Positions 8,084 through 15,566 of a stretch of 21,160 bases of DNA are shown in pieces. Source of the stretch: JBBIOI01 sp037443425. GTDB lineage: Bacteria > Desulfobacterota > BSN033 > UBA1163. Location of the stretch: the NCBI GenBank assembly GCA_037443425.1, contig JBBIOI010000060.1:1-21160 (forward strand), written 5' to 3'. The notes under the pieces were generated by a model, which saw only the letters and a program-made list of their open reading frames with translations, searched no databases and had not been told where the DNA came from. Position 1 is the stretch's first letter. Each line of letters begins with the position of its first letter. The translations under genes and the position numbers were made by a program.

Positions 8084-9391
8084 TTACTTCATCAGACTTG
8101 GAAGGAACATGGCTATTTGAGGAAATGCTATTAATAATGCATTAAATATAATCATAGTGTAACAAAAAGGCCATGCTCCGCTGAATACGGTATTCATTGA
8201 TATATTCTTCTCCTTTACCATTCCTGCTACAATAAAAAGGTTAAGACCAACAGGAGGTGTAATCTGTGAAAGTTCCATCTGGACAACAACTAAAATTCCA
8301 AACCAAATAAGATCTATCCCCATTTGATTCATCAATGGTATAAAGAAAGGCAGAGTTACCAAGATCATTGTTAATGTATCCATTGCTGTTCCAACTATAA
8401 AATATACTAACATAACACAGATGATGACACTTGTAGGTGACATATTAAGTCCGCTTACCCATTTAGCTAATGCTTGGGAAAGTCCTGAGATTACAACAAA
8501 GACACTAAATATCTCGGCAGAGACAATGACCGCAAAAATCATCCCTGCGATCGAAAGGGATGTCTTAAATACCTTTACCATATTTTGTTTGTTAATTGCC
8601 TTTCTATAAAGCCCGTATAGGAAGGCACCTACAGCTCCAATAACACCAGCCTCGTTGGCAGTATATACCCCTAACATGATACCTCCCATCACTATTATGA
8701 ATAATATCGCTGTAGGGGCTGCGTATTTTATAGCAACCAATTTCTCCTTCCAATCGGTCTTTCCTGCTGGTGGACCATAAGATGGGTTTAGTCGACACTG
8801 AATATAGATTTGAATCATGAACATTAAAGTGAGAAGGACCCCTGGGATAAAAACAGCAACATATAATTTACCCAGAGAGGTTTCACTCATGATTGCATAG
8901 ATAACAAGACCTATAGAGGGGGGAATGAGATTACTTAGTGTTCCTGCAGCAGAAAGAGTTCCTGTTGCTAATTTTGGATTATATTTATACTCCAGCAAAC
9001 CTGGCAAGGCAAGTTTTGTTAAAATCGCAGAACATGCCGTACTTGAACCACTCACAGCAGCTAAGAAGCCACCTCCAACACACGTGGCCATTGCCAATCC
9101 TCCTCTAAAATTTCCTACCCAGATATTTGCCGCCCTAAAAGAATCCCTCATCATCCCTGAAATTTCAGCCAGTTCACCTAAAATCAAATAAACTGGAAAA
9201 AGTGCCATGGTGTATGAAGAGATGGCTGAAAAAGGCACCATTCCTAACATATTGAATGCTTTATCAACTCCATGAATCATTACATAGCCCAGTATTCCTA
9301 CTACTGAGAGAGTAACTGCAATATGAACTCCCAGAAACATCAAAACAAGCATCAGTATCAATCCAGCTACGCCAACTAATTCAGGACTCAC
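8084..9391 (-). CDS. dctM: TRAP transporter large permease (DctM)
   Basis: A 435-residue integral membrane protein, the usual length for the large subunit of tripartite ATP-independent periplasmic transporters, with about twelve hydrophobic segments along its whole length. Family features include GSSTACSAILTKLALPGL in the first half, IPPSIGLVIYAIMSETSLG (the substrate/ion-path region), and QITPPVGLNLFI in the last third. It carries the ion-driven transport step in the inner membrane. Its start overlaps the end of the small-permease gene by four bases (an ATGA-type overlap), as is common for dctQM. TRAP systems carry C4-dicarboxylates, keto acids, sugar acids, sulfonates and similar anions; the specificity lies mainly in the binding protein. 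Confidence 0.95.
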   Translation of the reverse strand: MSPELVGVAGLILMLVLMFLGVHIAVTLSVVGILGYVMIHGVDKAFNMLGMVPFSAISSYTMALFPVYLILGELAEISGMMRDSFRAANIWVGNFRGGLAMATCVGGGFLAAVSGSSTACSAILTKLALPGLLEYKYNPKLATGTLSAAGTLSNLIPPSIGLVIYAIMSETSLGKLYVAVFIPGVLLTLMFMIQIYIQCRLNPSYGPPAGKTDWKEKLVAIKYAAPTAILFIIVMGGIMLGVYTANEAGVIGAVGAFLYGLYRKAINKQNMVKVFKTSLSIAGMIFAVIVSAEIFSVFVVISGLSQALAKWVSGLNMSPTSVIICVMLVYFIVGTAMDTLTMILVTLPFFIPLMNQMGIDLIWFGILVVVQMELSQITPPVGLNLFIVAGMVKEKNISMNTVFSGAWPFCYTMIIFNALLIAFPQIAMFLPSLMK

Positions 9392-9873
9392 TGCCTATTC
9401 TCCTCATCCGAATTTTTAGACCCGAATATTTGGACTAATAATGCGAGAGCAAAGATAAATATTAAAATGGAGAGGGTAATCTCAAATGGTCCTTGGGGAA
9501 TGAGCAATGTCGCTGTACTGCTACCACTATTTAATTTATCGAATCCATCCAATAAGGTTCTATAGGCCAAAAAGGCCCATGTAATAAAACCTAATATTAG
9601 AGCCACTCTATCCAATATTTTACGGGTTTTGTTAGGGAAATGAATTAAGAGGACATCAACTTTGACATGATGATCATCAAGGGCAGCCAGAAACATGGCT
9701 ACCCCACCAAAAACCGCCATTCCAAGTTCAACCATATCTATCTCACCTATTAGTGGCTTTCTAAGAATATAACGACCGATAACATTTGTAAAAGTTACAA
9801 GTACTATAAATGATATTGATATATATCCAATCCAGTTGATAACCTTTATCAAAGAATGAAGGCACCTTCTCAT
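9388..9873 (-). CDS. dctQ: TRAP transporter small permease (DctQ)
   Basis: A 161-residue protein with four predicted membrane segments and the family signature around GRYILRKPLIGEIDMVELGM, followed by DDHHVKVDVLL. It forms the inner-membrane complex with the large permease. A TTG at 9891 would lengthen it by six residues, but the ATG at 9873 has GAGG nine bases upstream and is preferred. The 99-base gap to the binding-protein gene is the widest in the operon. I see no convincing terminator hairpin in it, only AT-rich sequence; such gaps often let the binding protein be made in excess over the permeases. Confidence 0.92.
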   Translation of the reverse strand: MRRCLHSLIKVINWIGYISISFIVLVTFTNVIGRYILRKPLIGEIDMVELGMAVFGGVAMFLAALDDHHVKVDVLLIHFPNKTRKILDRVALILGFITWAFLAYRTLLDGFDKLNSGSSTATLLIPQGPFEITLSILIFIFALALLVQIFGSKNSDEENRQ

Positions 9874-9972
9874 TTTTTTAAACCTCAACAAATGAGAAAT
9901 TTAGCGTATAGAATATATCTTTTTTCTTCGCCTAAATATTTCCTTTAATTTAAATCTCTTAAAATTCTAAAT

Positions 9973-10980
9973 CTATTTTACTGCTGTCAGTATAAAATCT
10001 AAGGCTTCTTTTGCTGGTAGCCCTTTTGCTTGTTTATCTTTTATGTATGCATCATAAAGCGGAGCTAAAGCAGCTGCCCATTTCTGCTCTTCTTCAGGAG
10101 GAAGTTTTACAAATTTATTACCTAAATTAACGAGATATTCACGACCTTTTTTATTTTCTTCGTCACGACTATGACCTAAAATCTTGGTGTATTTCTCGCC
10201 AAGTTCGGTAATAATCTTTTGCTGAGCGGGGGTTAACCTGTTAAATGTATTCAAATTCATACCAAACCAACAGGTGGTATTGCGGAAAAAATATTCAACA
10301 TGAATCTTTACGACCTCACCCAGTTTAAAACTCATAAGTGACGCAAAATCACCAAGATTGCCATTTGCAATACCTCTTTGAAGGGCTTCATAGGCCTGAC
10401 TTATTGGCATTGCTACAGGTGTTGCCCCAAGGGCCTTAACCAAACTAACATCAGCCCCTGTACATCTAATCAATTGGCCTGATAGATCACTGAATTTATT
10501 GATCGGCTTATTACTGCTTATCCCGGAACCTGCCATATTTAAGAAACCAAGTAACTTGAATTGACTAAATTCCTTTGGTTGAAATTTTTTATAATATGCT
10601 AAACAAACCTGACTCATCTTTTCTGAGGTAGCTACAGGTATCGGAAGATCACATACCTCTGTAAGAGGAAAACGACCCTGATTGTAACCAAGGACAGAAA
10701 ACCCGAAGTCAGATACCCCTTTAATAACACCATCCAGAATCTGATCAGCCTTTGTTAATGTCCCACTTGGATATAAGGTTATTTTTATTTCACCATTTGT
10801 TTCTTTTTCAATTTCTTTACAAAAATCAGTAAGTATTTTTGTAACATGATGCGTTGGAGGAGTATAGGTGCTGAAAGTTAATTCGAGAGGTTTCGACTTA
10901 GTTGTTTGAGAGAAAGTGACAGAGAGAAAAGAAACAAGAACAAAAAAAGATACTGTTAGATAAAATAGGGCCTTCTTCAT
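9973..10980 (-). CDS. dctP: TRAP transporter periplasmic substrate-binding protein (DctP)
   Basis: A 335-residue secreted binding protein. The first ~25 residues form a signal peptide (MKK start, hydrophobic run LFYLTVSFFVLVSFLSV, then small polar residues). Family features include GEIKITLYPSGTLTKADQILDGV, the selectivity region QLIRCTGADVSLVKALGATP, and FNRLTPAQQKIITELGEKY near the C-terminus. The Arg in LIRCTG corresponds to the Arg that pairs with the substrate carboxylate in most TRAP binding proteins, so an organic acid is expected. The start at 10980 has a perfect AAGGAGG seven bases upstream; the longer reading frame from 11028 would include the ribosome binding site and the leader palindrome and is rejected. 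This is the first gene of the operon. Confidence 0.94.
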   Translation of the reverse strand: MKKALFYLTVSFFVLVSFLSVTFSQTTKSKPLELTFSTYTPPTHHVTKILTDFCKEIEKETNGEIKITLYPSGTLTKADQILDGVIKGVSDFGFSVLGYNQGRFPLTEVCDLPIPVATSEKMSQVCLAYYKKFQPKEFSQFKLLGFLNMAGSGISSNKPINKFSDLSGQLIRCTGADVSLVKALGATPVAMPISQAYEALQRGIANGNLGDFASLMSFKLGEVVKIHVEYFFRNTTCWFGMNLNTFNRLTPAQQKIITELGEKYTKILGHSRDEENKKGREYLVNLGNKFVKLPPEEEQKWAAALAPLYDAYIKDKQAKGLPAKEALDFILTAVK

Positions 10981-10987
10981 TTCACTA

Positions 10988-10994
10988 CCTCCTT
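10988..10994 (-). promoter_or_regulatory. Ribosome binding site of dctP
   Basis: Perfect AAGGAGG on the minus strand, seven bases before the ATG at 10980. It decides the start of dctP against the longer in-frame candidate at 11028. Confidence 0.85.
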
Positions 10995-11002
10995 TTTTAT
11001 TA

Positions 11003-11017
11003 TTACACATAGTGTAA
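11003..11017 (-). promoter_or_regulatory. Palindromic operator candidate in the dctP leader
   Basis: On the minus strand TTACAC-TAT-GTGTAA, a perfect inverted repeat with 6-base arms and 3-base centre. It lies between the promoter and the ribosome binding site of dctP. Its length and form fit sites bound by IclR-type dimers, and an IclR gene lies in the same operon. That pairing is inferred, not shown. Confidence 0.5.
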
Positions 11018-11029
11018 CTTATTTTCACT

Positions 11030-11062
11030 ATATGATATTTGCGAAATTATCTAACATCATAT
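11030..11062. promoter_or_regulatory. Inverted repeat spanning the -10 region of the dctP promoter
   Basis: ATATGAT (11030-11036) and its exact reverse complement ATCATAT (11056-11062) flank the -10 element with 19 bases between them. This could be a second operator, but the arms are AT-rich and could match by chance. Confidence 0.25.
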
Positions 11063-11076
11063 AAATTTTTTGTCAA
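11046..11076 (-). promoter_or_regulatory. Sigma-70 type promoter of the dctP operon
   Basis: On the minus strand a consensus -35 TTGACA (11071-11076), a 17-base spacer and TAGATA (11048-11053) as -10; GATAAT two bases further on (11046-11051) is an alternative. Transcription would start near 11040 and give a leader of about 60 bases to the dctP ATG, containing the palindrome at 11003-11017. This is the only strong promoter seen for the eleven-gene operon. Confidence 0.65.
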
Positions 11077-11364
11077 GCAAATTTTTGGAGACGTAAGCAT
11101 CTTTTTTTTCTGTAATGAGGTTATATGGCGTATCTGGCAAATTCTTTTCATTGGCCTTGCCAATAAGCATCCAATTCTCCATTTAGCTTCAAAGTCTTAA
11201 TTTCAAAACTCCTTTGAATCCTTTATCAAATTACAAACTCAAACAATGAAGAAATTGAAAGAGGAACCCCTCCATAACTCCCCTTAAGATTAAGGGGAGG
11301 CAAGGTGGGGTTATTATGTCTGAAAAGCTATTTAAACATCTTTTCATAGGGGGGAGGTGGTGCG
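11077..11364. other. Intergenic stretch between the dctP promoter and the autotransporter terminator
   Basis: No gene is seen on either strand. The stretch holds one copy of a dispersed hairpin repeat (listed separately) in otherwise AT-rich, featureless sequence. It divides the catabolic operon from the cell-surface cluster. Confidence 0.6.
11266..11317. repeat. Dispersed hairpin repeat, copy 1 (matching copy near 20831-20880)
   Basis: CTCCCCTTAA and its exact reverse complement TTAAGGGGAG (11278-11299) form a 10-base inverted repeat with a GA centre, followed by GCAAGGTGG and a TTATTA-like tail. The same order of elements (CTCC-TC, CATACTCCCCT, AAAG, GGATGCAAGGTGG, TTTATTA) is found near 20831-20880. 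The hairpin has no T-run after it in either direction, so it reads as a repeat element rather than a terminator. Confidence 0.6.
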
Positions 11365-11409
11365 AAAAAGCCTTCGAGCGGATAATTTTTTTATTATATT
11401 GCAAGGCTT
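11365..11409 (-). terminator. Likely intrinsic terminator of the autotransporter gene
   Basis: On the minus strand, about 45 bases after the autotransporter stop, AAGCCTT (11403-11409) pairs with AAGGCTT (11368-11374) and is followed by a continued T-run at 11365-11369. The loop is long, but it contains a second inverted repeat (ATAAT/ATTAT around a run of A). The weak stem makes this a moderate call. Confidence 0.45.
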
Positions 11410-11455
11410 GACCCCTTTTGATTTATAAATATTAGGTATTGATGCCATAATATAA

Positions 11456-14335
11456 TTACCACATAAGGGTTGTCTGGATATATCCACTGTAAGCATTGTA
11501 GTCACTATTATTCTGGTTCATAAATCCAAACTTTATCCCAAAATTATCTTTTCTATAAGCCAAGGAAATACTTCCTAAAATTGAGGTATCTCCTATGGAT
11601 TTTTTACTTATAGCTCGTTGTCCTTGAAGGCTCTGTGCAACAGAGATTTCGTTGTCATTTAATGTCTGCTCAAGCTTTAGGCCTGCCTTAAACCTGATTA
11701 ACCCAATGTTCTTTAAGATCCATCTTTTTGAAATGTCTATTCCTGAAAGAAATTGAAACCAATTCTCATGAATCGAACTATATCTTCTTCTCCAAGAAGG
11801 GTCAGACACATCTGTTGTATGGTTTTCTGTTTGCCAGTACGTCCATCTTATTCCTATCAATGGATGAATATCCCAATCCATAATATTAAATTTTAATCCC
11901 GCCTTTGTACACACTGTAAAGGCATTGCTTTCATATTTATCGGTCTCTCTCAAATCGAGATTAAGACCCGTCCATCCTTTATATTTATGTTGGATTTTAT
12001 TATAGCTTCCAAATAGGTCTGTAAACCATTTTTTTACATTATAAATCCCATATGCCCCAAAGCTATAAACATCTTGGTCCTCATTGTTTCCTCTATATCT
12101 ACCGGTAAAATCTATATCATTTCTACCATATCCCCCAAAAATACCTGTTGAAATTTTGTCAAATCTCTTTTCAAAACCCATAAGGAAACCTATTGAATTC
12201 ATATCAGCACCGAGACCCGAATCATTGACCCTGGTATAATAAGGTAAAAGATATAAACCATTTTTGTAATAGCCATCCTGATTCTTTATTTTAAATACAT
12301 CGCTCATAATTGATGCATAGAGTAAGGGCTTACTTTCTGTTGATGCCTCTTCCAGGAGTCCAAAGATATTATTTTCGATTAGGAGGTTTGAAAATTGGCT
12401 TTGTGCCAGAAAAAGACTTGAAAGGGAGGCTATGTTCGCTGTCAGAGATGGTGCTTCTTGTGGTCTAAAATTAAAGATAATAGCAGACCCATCACCTCTT
12501 TCATCACCATACCAATTTACATTGATATCAGGATTGGAAACCATTGATATAAGATTTCCCCATGTACCCTCTACGATTCCACCATCGGCTTTTTCTATAA
12601 GAAAGTATGGCTTTCCTAAAACTGTTTGGCTGCTTCCACTAAAAACGCCGTAGACATAAAGAGGAACATTATTAAGGTTTAATATACTTGTTCCATCGAC
12701 ATAGATTGGTCTTTTGATGATATCAGGATCTCCATGGAATATATATCCAAAACCATTCTGTAGGGTGACCGTTGAATTATTATAAATAGAGAGGGCACGG
12801 GCATTTCCTGATGTATAAATCCGTCCCGTATTAGAAAAAAGAGCGTTTGTATTATCGAAGAGAACTCCTGATGCAATACGTTCTCCTTCTCCAAAGTTTT
12901 CGTTTGTATCGCCGAGTCCCGCGACATCCAACCTTATCAGCCCTGTATTGTTAACTGTTATATCACCTCCGAACACTGAGATTCCTGTAACTCCAAAGGT
13001 TTCTACATTTGTATTACTCAAAGTTGTAAAGATATTTATAGTTCCAGAATTATTTATTGTGGAGGTGTTACTATTACTCACATTGATGCCTAACATGTAT
13101 AATTCTTTAATATTGGAGTTTCCTGCATCTAAAGAGACATTGACACTGCCTGAATTCGTTATAGAAGAGCTTTCAAAATTATTTAAGAAAACTCCATAAG
13201 CTCCCACATAGGCCTCATCTATATCCATCAAATTAACTTCTGCATTGATATTGCCTGAATTTACTATTTCTCCTCCTGAGAAATTTCCATAATTCATACC
13301 AAAAACATATTCTTCTGCCTGAGATGCTTCACTAATATTTACCCTTACAGTTAAATTACCTGAGTTTGTAATGTTAGTATTTTGCATATTATCAACAGAA
13401 ATACCGTATGCTTCTGCTTTGGCATAATCAGAGATTCCATTCAGACTTACTTCTGAAGTTATATTTCCATCATTAGTTATCGTCCCTCCTGAAATACCAC
13501 CTTCGCCCCAAAAATAAATTCCATAAGAATAACCTTCTGCTCCAATAGTACTATTAGTTTCTAATTTTGATGTTATATTACCAGAATTTATTATTGAAGA
13601 ATCCTCCATATAACCAGAGTAAATCCCGTATGTTTCTCCATATGCATAATTATTAATATTGTTTAAATTCACTTCTGATAAAAGATTGCCCGAATTATTT
13701 ATATTACTTCCATAAACCTCGTTAGCAAAGATGATATATGCATATGCCTCTGCCTCGTTTACCTCACTAATCTCTACTCGTGATGCAATGCTACCTGAAT
13801 TGGTTATAGTTGATTCTGTCAAAAAGTTAACATAAATTCCCGTTGTTTCACCATAATCGCCAGTGGTTATTTCTGAAAGAATATTTCCTGAATTAATTAT
13901 ATTACTGCCAGAGATACCATTCTCAAACATCATACCAAAGGCATAATTATTTGACCCAGCATAGATGGCACCTGAGTTTATTATATCAACAGGAGAACCA
14001 TCTGAACTGTAAATGCCAATACTACCATATTCACTGTCCTCTATATATACCCTAAGATACCCCTCATTTGTAAAACTATCTGTATCTATATTTATACCCA
14101 CACTTCGGGCCTCTACTTTTAAATATTCATTTATTTTAAGTGTGTAAGCTTCGAAGTGGGAGCTATTGTAGTAGCTTTCTGGGTCAAGCTCTATTATTCC
14201 TTCTGGGGGGTCACCACCAATTCTTAACCACCAATATGTGCCTCCAGATCCCCATAAATCATCAAACCAATCTGCATAAGAAGGTTGAGTAAAGGTCACT
14301 AATATGCAAAGAAATGCTAAAATCCCTTTTAACAT
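11456..14335 (-). CDS. Autotransporter (type Va secretion) with NSG-repeat beta-helix passenger
   Basis: A 959-residue secreted outer-membrane protein. Residues 1-21 are a signal peptide (MLKGILAFLCILVTFTQPSYA). The passenger is acidic, rich in Asn, Ser and Gly, without visible Cys, and built from about twelve units carrying the motif I-x-N-S-G-N-[IL] alternating with a Y-G-I-Y type motif, as expected for a beta-helix. The last ~280 residues form the autotransporter beta-barrel: alternating strands such as STGIFGGYGRNDIDFTG, DVYSFGAYGIYNVKKW and IHPLIGIRWTYWQ, ending in the aromatic signal TTLMW. I choose the ATG at 14335 because AAGGAG lies six bases upstream and the signal peptide begins there; the longer frame from 14428 would run through the promoter. 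Likely an adhesin or surface coat protein. No protease or lipase motif is seen in the passenger. Confidence 0.88.
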   Translation of the reverse strand: MLKGILAFLCILVTFTQPSYADWFDDLWGSGGTYWWLRIGGDPPEGIIELDPESYYNSSHFEAYTLKINEYLKVEARSVGINIDTDSFTNEGYLRVYIEDSEYGSIGIYSSDGSPVDIINSGAIYAGSNNYAFGMMFENGISGSNIINSGNILSEITTGDYGETTGIYVNFLTESTITNSGSIASRVEISEVNEAEAYAYIIFANEVYGSNINNSGNLLSEVNLNNINNYAYGETYGIYSGYMEDSSIINSGNITSKLETNSTIGAEGYSYGIYFWGEGGISGGTITNDGNITSEVSLNGISDYAKAEAYGISVDNMQNTNITNSGNLTVRVNISEASQAEEYVFGMNYGNFSGGEIVNSGNINAEVNLMDIDEAYVGAYGVFLNNFESSSITNSGSVNVSLDAGNSNIKELYMLGINVSNSNTSTINNSGTINIFTTLSNTNVETFGVTGISVFGGDITVNNTGLIRLDVAGLGDTNENFGEGERIASGVLFDNTNALFSNTGRIYTSGNARALSIYNNSTVTLQNGFGYIFHGDPDIIKRPIYVDGTSILNLNNVPLYVYGVFSGSSQTVLGKPYFLIEKADGGIVEGTWGNLISMVSNPDINVNWYGDERGDGSAIIFNFRPQEAPSLTANIASLSSLFLAQSQFSNLLIENNIFGLLEEASTESKPLLYASIMSDVFKIKNQDGYYKNGLYLLPYYTRVNDSGLGADMNSIGFLMGFEKRFDKISTGIFGGYGRNDIDFTGRYRGNNEDQDVYSFGAYGIYNVKKWFTDLFGSYNKIQHKYKGWTGLNLDLRETDKYESNAFTVCTKAGLKFNIMDWDIHPLIGIRWTYWQTENHTTDVSDPSWRRRYSSIHENWFQFLSGIDISKRWILKNIGLIRFKAGLKLEQTLNDNEISVAQSLQGQRAISKKSIGDTSILGSISLAYRKDNFGIKFGFMNQNNSDYNAYSGYIQTTLMW

Positions 14336-14341
14336 ATTTAT

Positions 14342-14347
14342 CTCCTT
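14342..14347 (-). promoter_or_regulatory. Ribosome binding site of the autotransporter gene
   Basis: AAGGAG on the minus strand, six bases before the ATG at 14335. It places the start directly at the signal peptide. Confidence 0.75.
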
Positions 14348-14374
14348 TTTCCCCATTATTTTGTGGACTTTCGA

Positions 14375-14403
14375 TGTATAAGACATATTTTGAAATTTAT
14401 CAA
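14375..14403 (-). promoter_or_regulatory. Promoter of the autotransporter gene
   Basis: On the minus strand TTGATA (14398-14403), a 17-base spacer, then TATACA (14375-14380). It lies 40 bases before the start codon and 72 bases after the stop of the AlgJ-like gene, so the autotransporter can be expressed apart from the surface-polysaccharide genes. Confidence 0.5.
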
Positions 14404-14436
14404 ATTTCATAATTACTTGAGTAATCACCTGATAAC
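14392..14436. promoter_or_regulatory. Three consecutive palindromes upstream of the autotransporter gene
   Basis: GAAATTT-ATC-AAATTTC (14392-14408, perfect 7-base arms) overlaps the -35 element. ATTACT-TG-AGTAAT (14412-14425, perfect 6-base arms) and GTAATCA-CC-TGATAAC (14421-14436, one mismatch) follow directly upstream. The placement over and behind the -35 fits repressor and/or activator sites. No regulator gene is next to them. Confidence 0.4.
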
Positions 14437-14475
14437 TACCTACATCTCACTCTCGTTTCTCTTATTTCTAATTTT

Positions 14476-15558
14476 TCATCTATTGATATACGATTCTATA
14501 AGAGTTGCTGCTAATCTCACCCCATTTTCATTCCAGTGGCTATCATCTGTTTGGTAAAGTAATATATGGTCTCTCTTATAAGCCTTCTCAAACGCTTCTT
14601 GCGTATCAATAGTCTCCACTCCCTCTTTTTTTAACTCACTTATTAAATTTTCTAAAAACACAAGCCTTGGAGTACCAAGAAGTTCATGAAAAATATTTTC
14701 CTTCTCTGGAATAGGTAAAAATATGAAACGAATCCCCATTTTCTTTATCTCTTCAGAATAACTTTTAATTATTCTTACAGCCTTTTCCAGAGTCTCTCTT
14801 TTAACATCCTTATTTGCATCGGGTCCTTGCAGAAAAAAGATTGGTCCAAATTCTGGATGGATATACTTAGCGTTTAATTCATGCTTAAAATTTAATGCCC
14901 TCCTTAGATTTGCCCTAATATAATTAAGCATATTTGCTTTATAGATTCGATCTAAAGTAATGGCAATAGTCTGTAGCAGTCTGTTTTCCCTTAGCAATTT
15001 TATTTTATCAATAATTTCTCCCTCGTCCTTATCTCTTTTGGTTGATTTAAGTGGAGATAAATAAAAAATCTCTCTTTCTACTGCTTCAAAGATAAGAATC
15101 TCTGGCGGGTTTTTAATAAACCTTTTTGTTTTTAGAAATTTTCCAATACCTTCTGGGGCCATAGGATAAACTTTTAAATTTAACCTTTTTTCGAGGACCT
15201 CTGACAGGATATCATCCTGTTTTAAACCACTTCCAGCAATATTAGAATCACCAACAATTACTATAGGATAATACTCATCTCCTTCGGATTTCTTCCTGTA
15301 ACCATATCGATCTGTATACCAATCAACCTCTTTTTTTATAGAGAATTTTGTATGATGGGCAAGGTCTCCTTCTTCAAACTTTTTAAGTCTGATACCGGGA
15401 TAAAAAGGACCTGTTAGGATTTTTTTAAATTTCTTTACTACTACTGCTTCCCATATCCTAAATGTAAAATAGTCGAGAGGTAAGATAAATAACTCAATAG
15501 AGATTGCAACTATAAAAGGAAGAAGAAAGATAAAAAGTTTAAAAATAAATCTCTTCAT
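14476..15558 (-). CDS. AlgJ/AlgX-like SGNH-fold protein, probably polysaccharide O-acetylation
   Basis: A 360-residue protein with one N-terminal membrane anchor (residues ~5-30, FIFKLFIFLLPFIVAISIEL) and the rest probably outside the inner membrane. The SGNH-type catalytic blocks are visible: GDSNIAGSG with the nucleophile Ser at about 105, and DDSHWNENG with Asp and His at about 338-342 near the C-terminus. Upstream of them, TDRYGYRK is typical of the AlgJ/AlgX group. In known systems these proteins take an acyl group delivered by an MBOAT protein and place it on a polysaccharide. Its start is eight bases after the MBOAT gene, which supports a joint role. It could also be a deacetylase. Confidence 0.8.
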   Translation of the reverse strand: MKRFIFKLFIFLLPFIVAISIELFILPLDYFTFRIWEAVVVKKFKKILTGPFYPGIRLKKFEEGDLAHHTKFSIKKEVDWYTDRYGYRKKSEGDEYYPIVIVGDSNIAGSGLKQDDILSEVLEKRLNLKVYPMAPEGIGKFLKTKRFIKNPPEILIFEAVEREIFYLSPLKSTKRDKDEGEIIDKIKLLRENRLLQTIAITLDRIYKANMLNYIRANLRRALNFKHELNAKYIHPEFGPIFFLQGPDANKDVKRETLEKAVRIIKSYSEEIKKMGIRFIFLPIPEKENIFHELLGTPRLVFLENLISELKKEGVETIDTQEAFEKAYKRDHILLYQTDDSHWNENGVRLAATLIESYINR

Positions 15559-15566
15559 CTAATCAA

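Noticed and set aside
10981..11028. N-terminal extension of the TRAP binding protein from 11028
   Set aside because: It would encode the ribosome binding site and leader palindrome and would put 16 polar residues before a normal signal peptide.
11278..11299. A perfect 10-base hairpin that could be a terminator between the two large operons
   Set aside because: No T-run follows it on either strand, and a matching repeat exists near 20831, so it is better explained as a dispersed element.
12679..13199. Open frames of 82-83 codons overlapping the autotransporter in other frames
   Set aside because: They are shadows of the long, motif-supported autotransporter frame, with low-complexity translations and no start signals.
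11456..14335. The repeated passenger region considered as a CRISPR-like or tandem DNA repeat
   Set aside because: The repetition is at protein level with strongly diverged DNA; there are no identical direct repeats with unique spacers. No CRISPR array is seen in the window.
14336..14428. N-terminal extension of the autotransporter from an ATG at 14428
   Set aside because: The extension runs through the promoter and palindromes, and the signal peptide plus ribosome binding site place the start at 14335.
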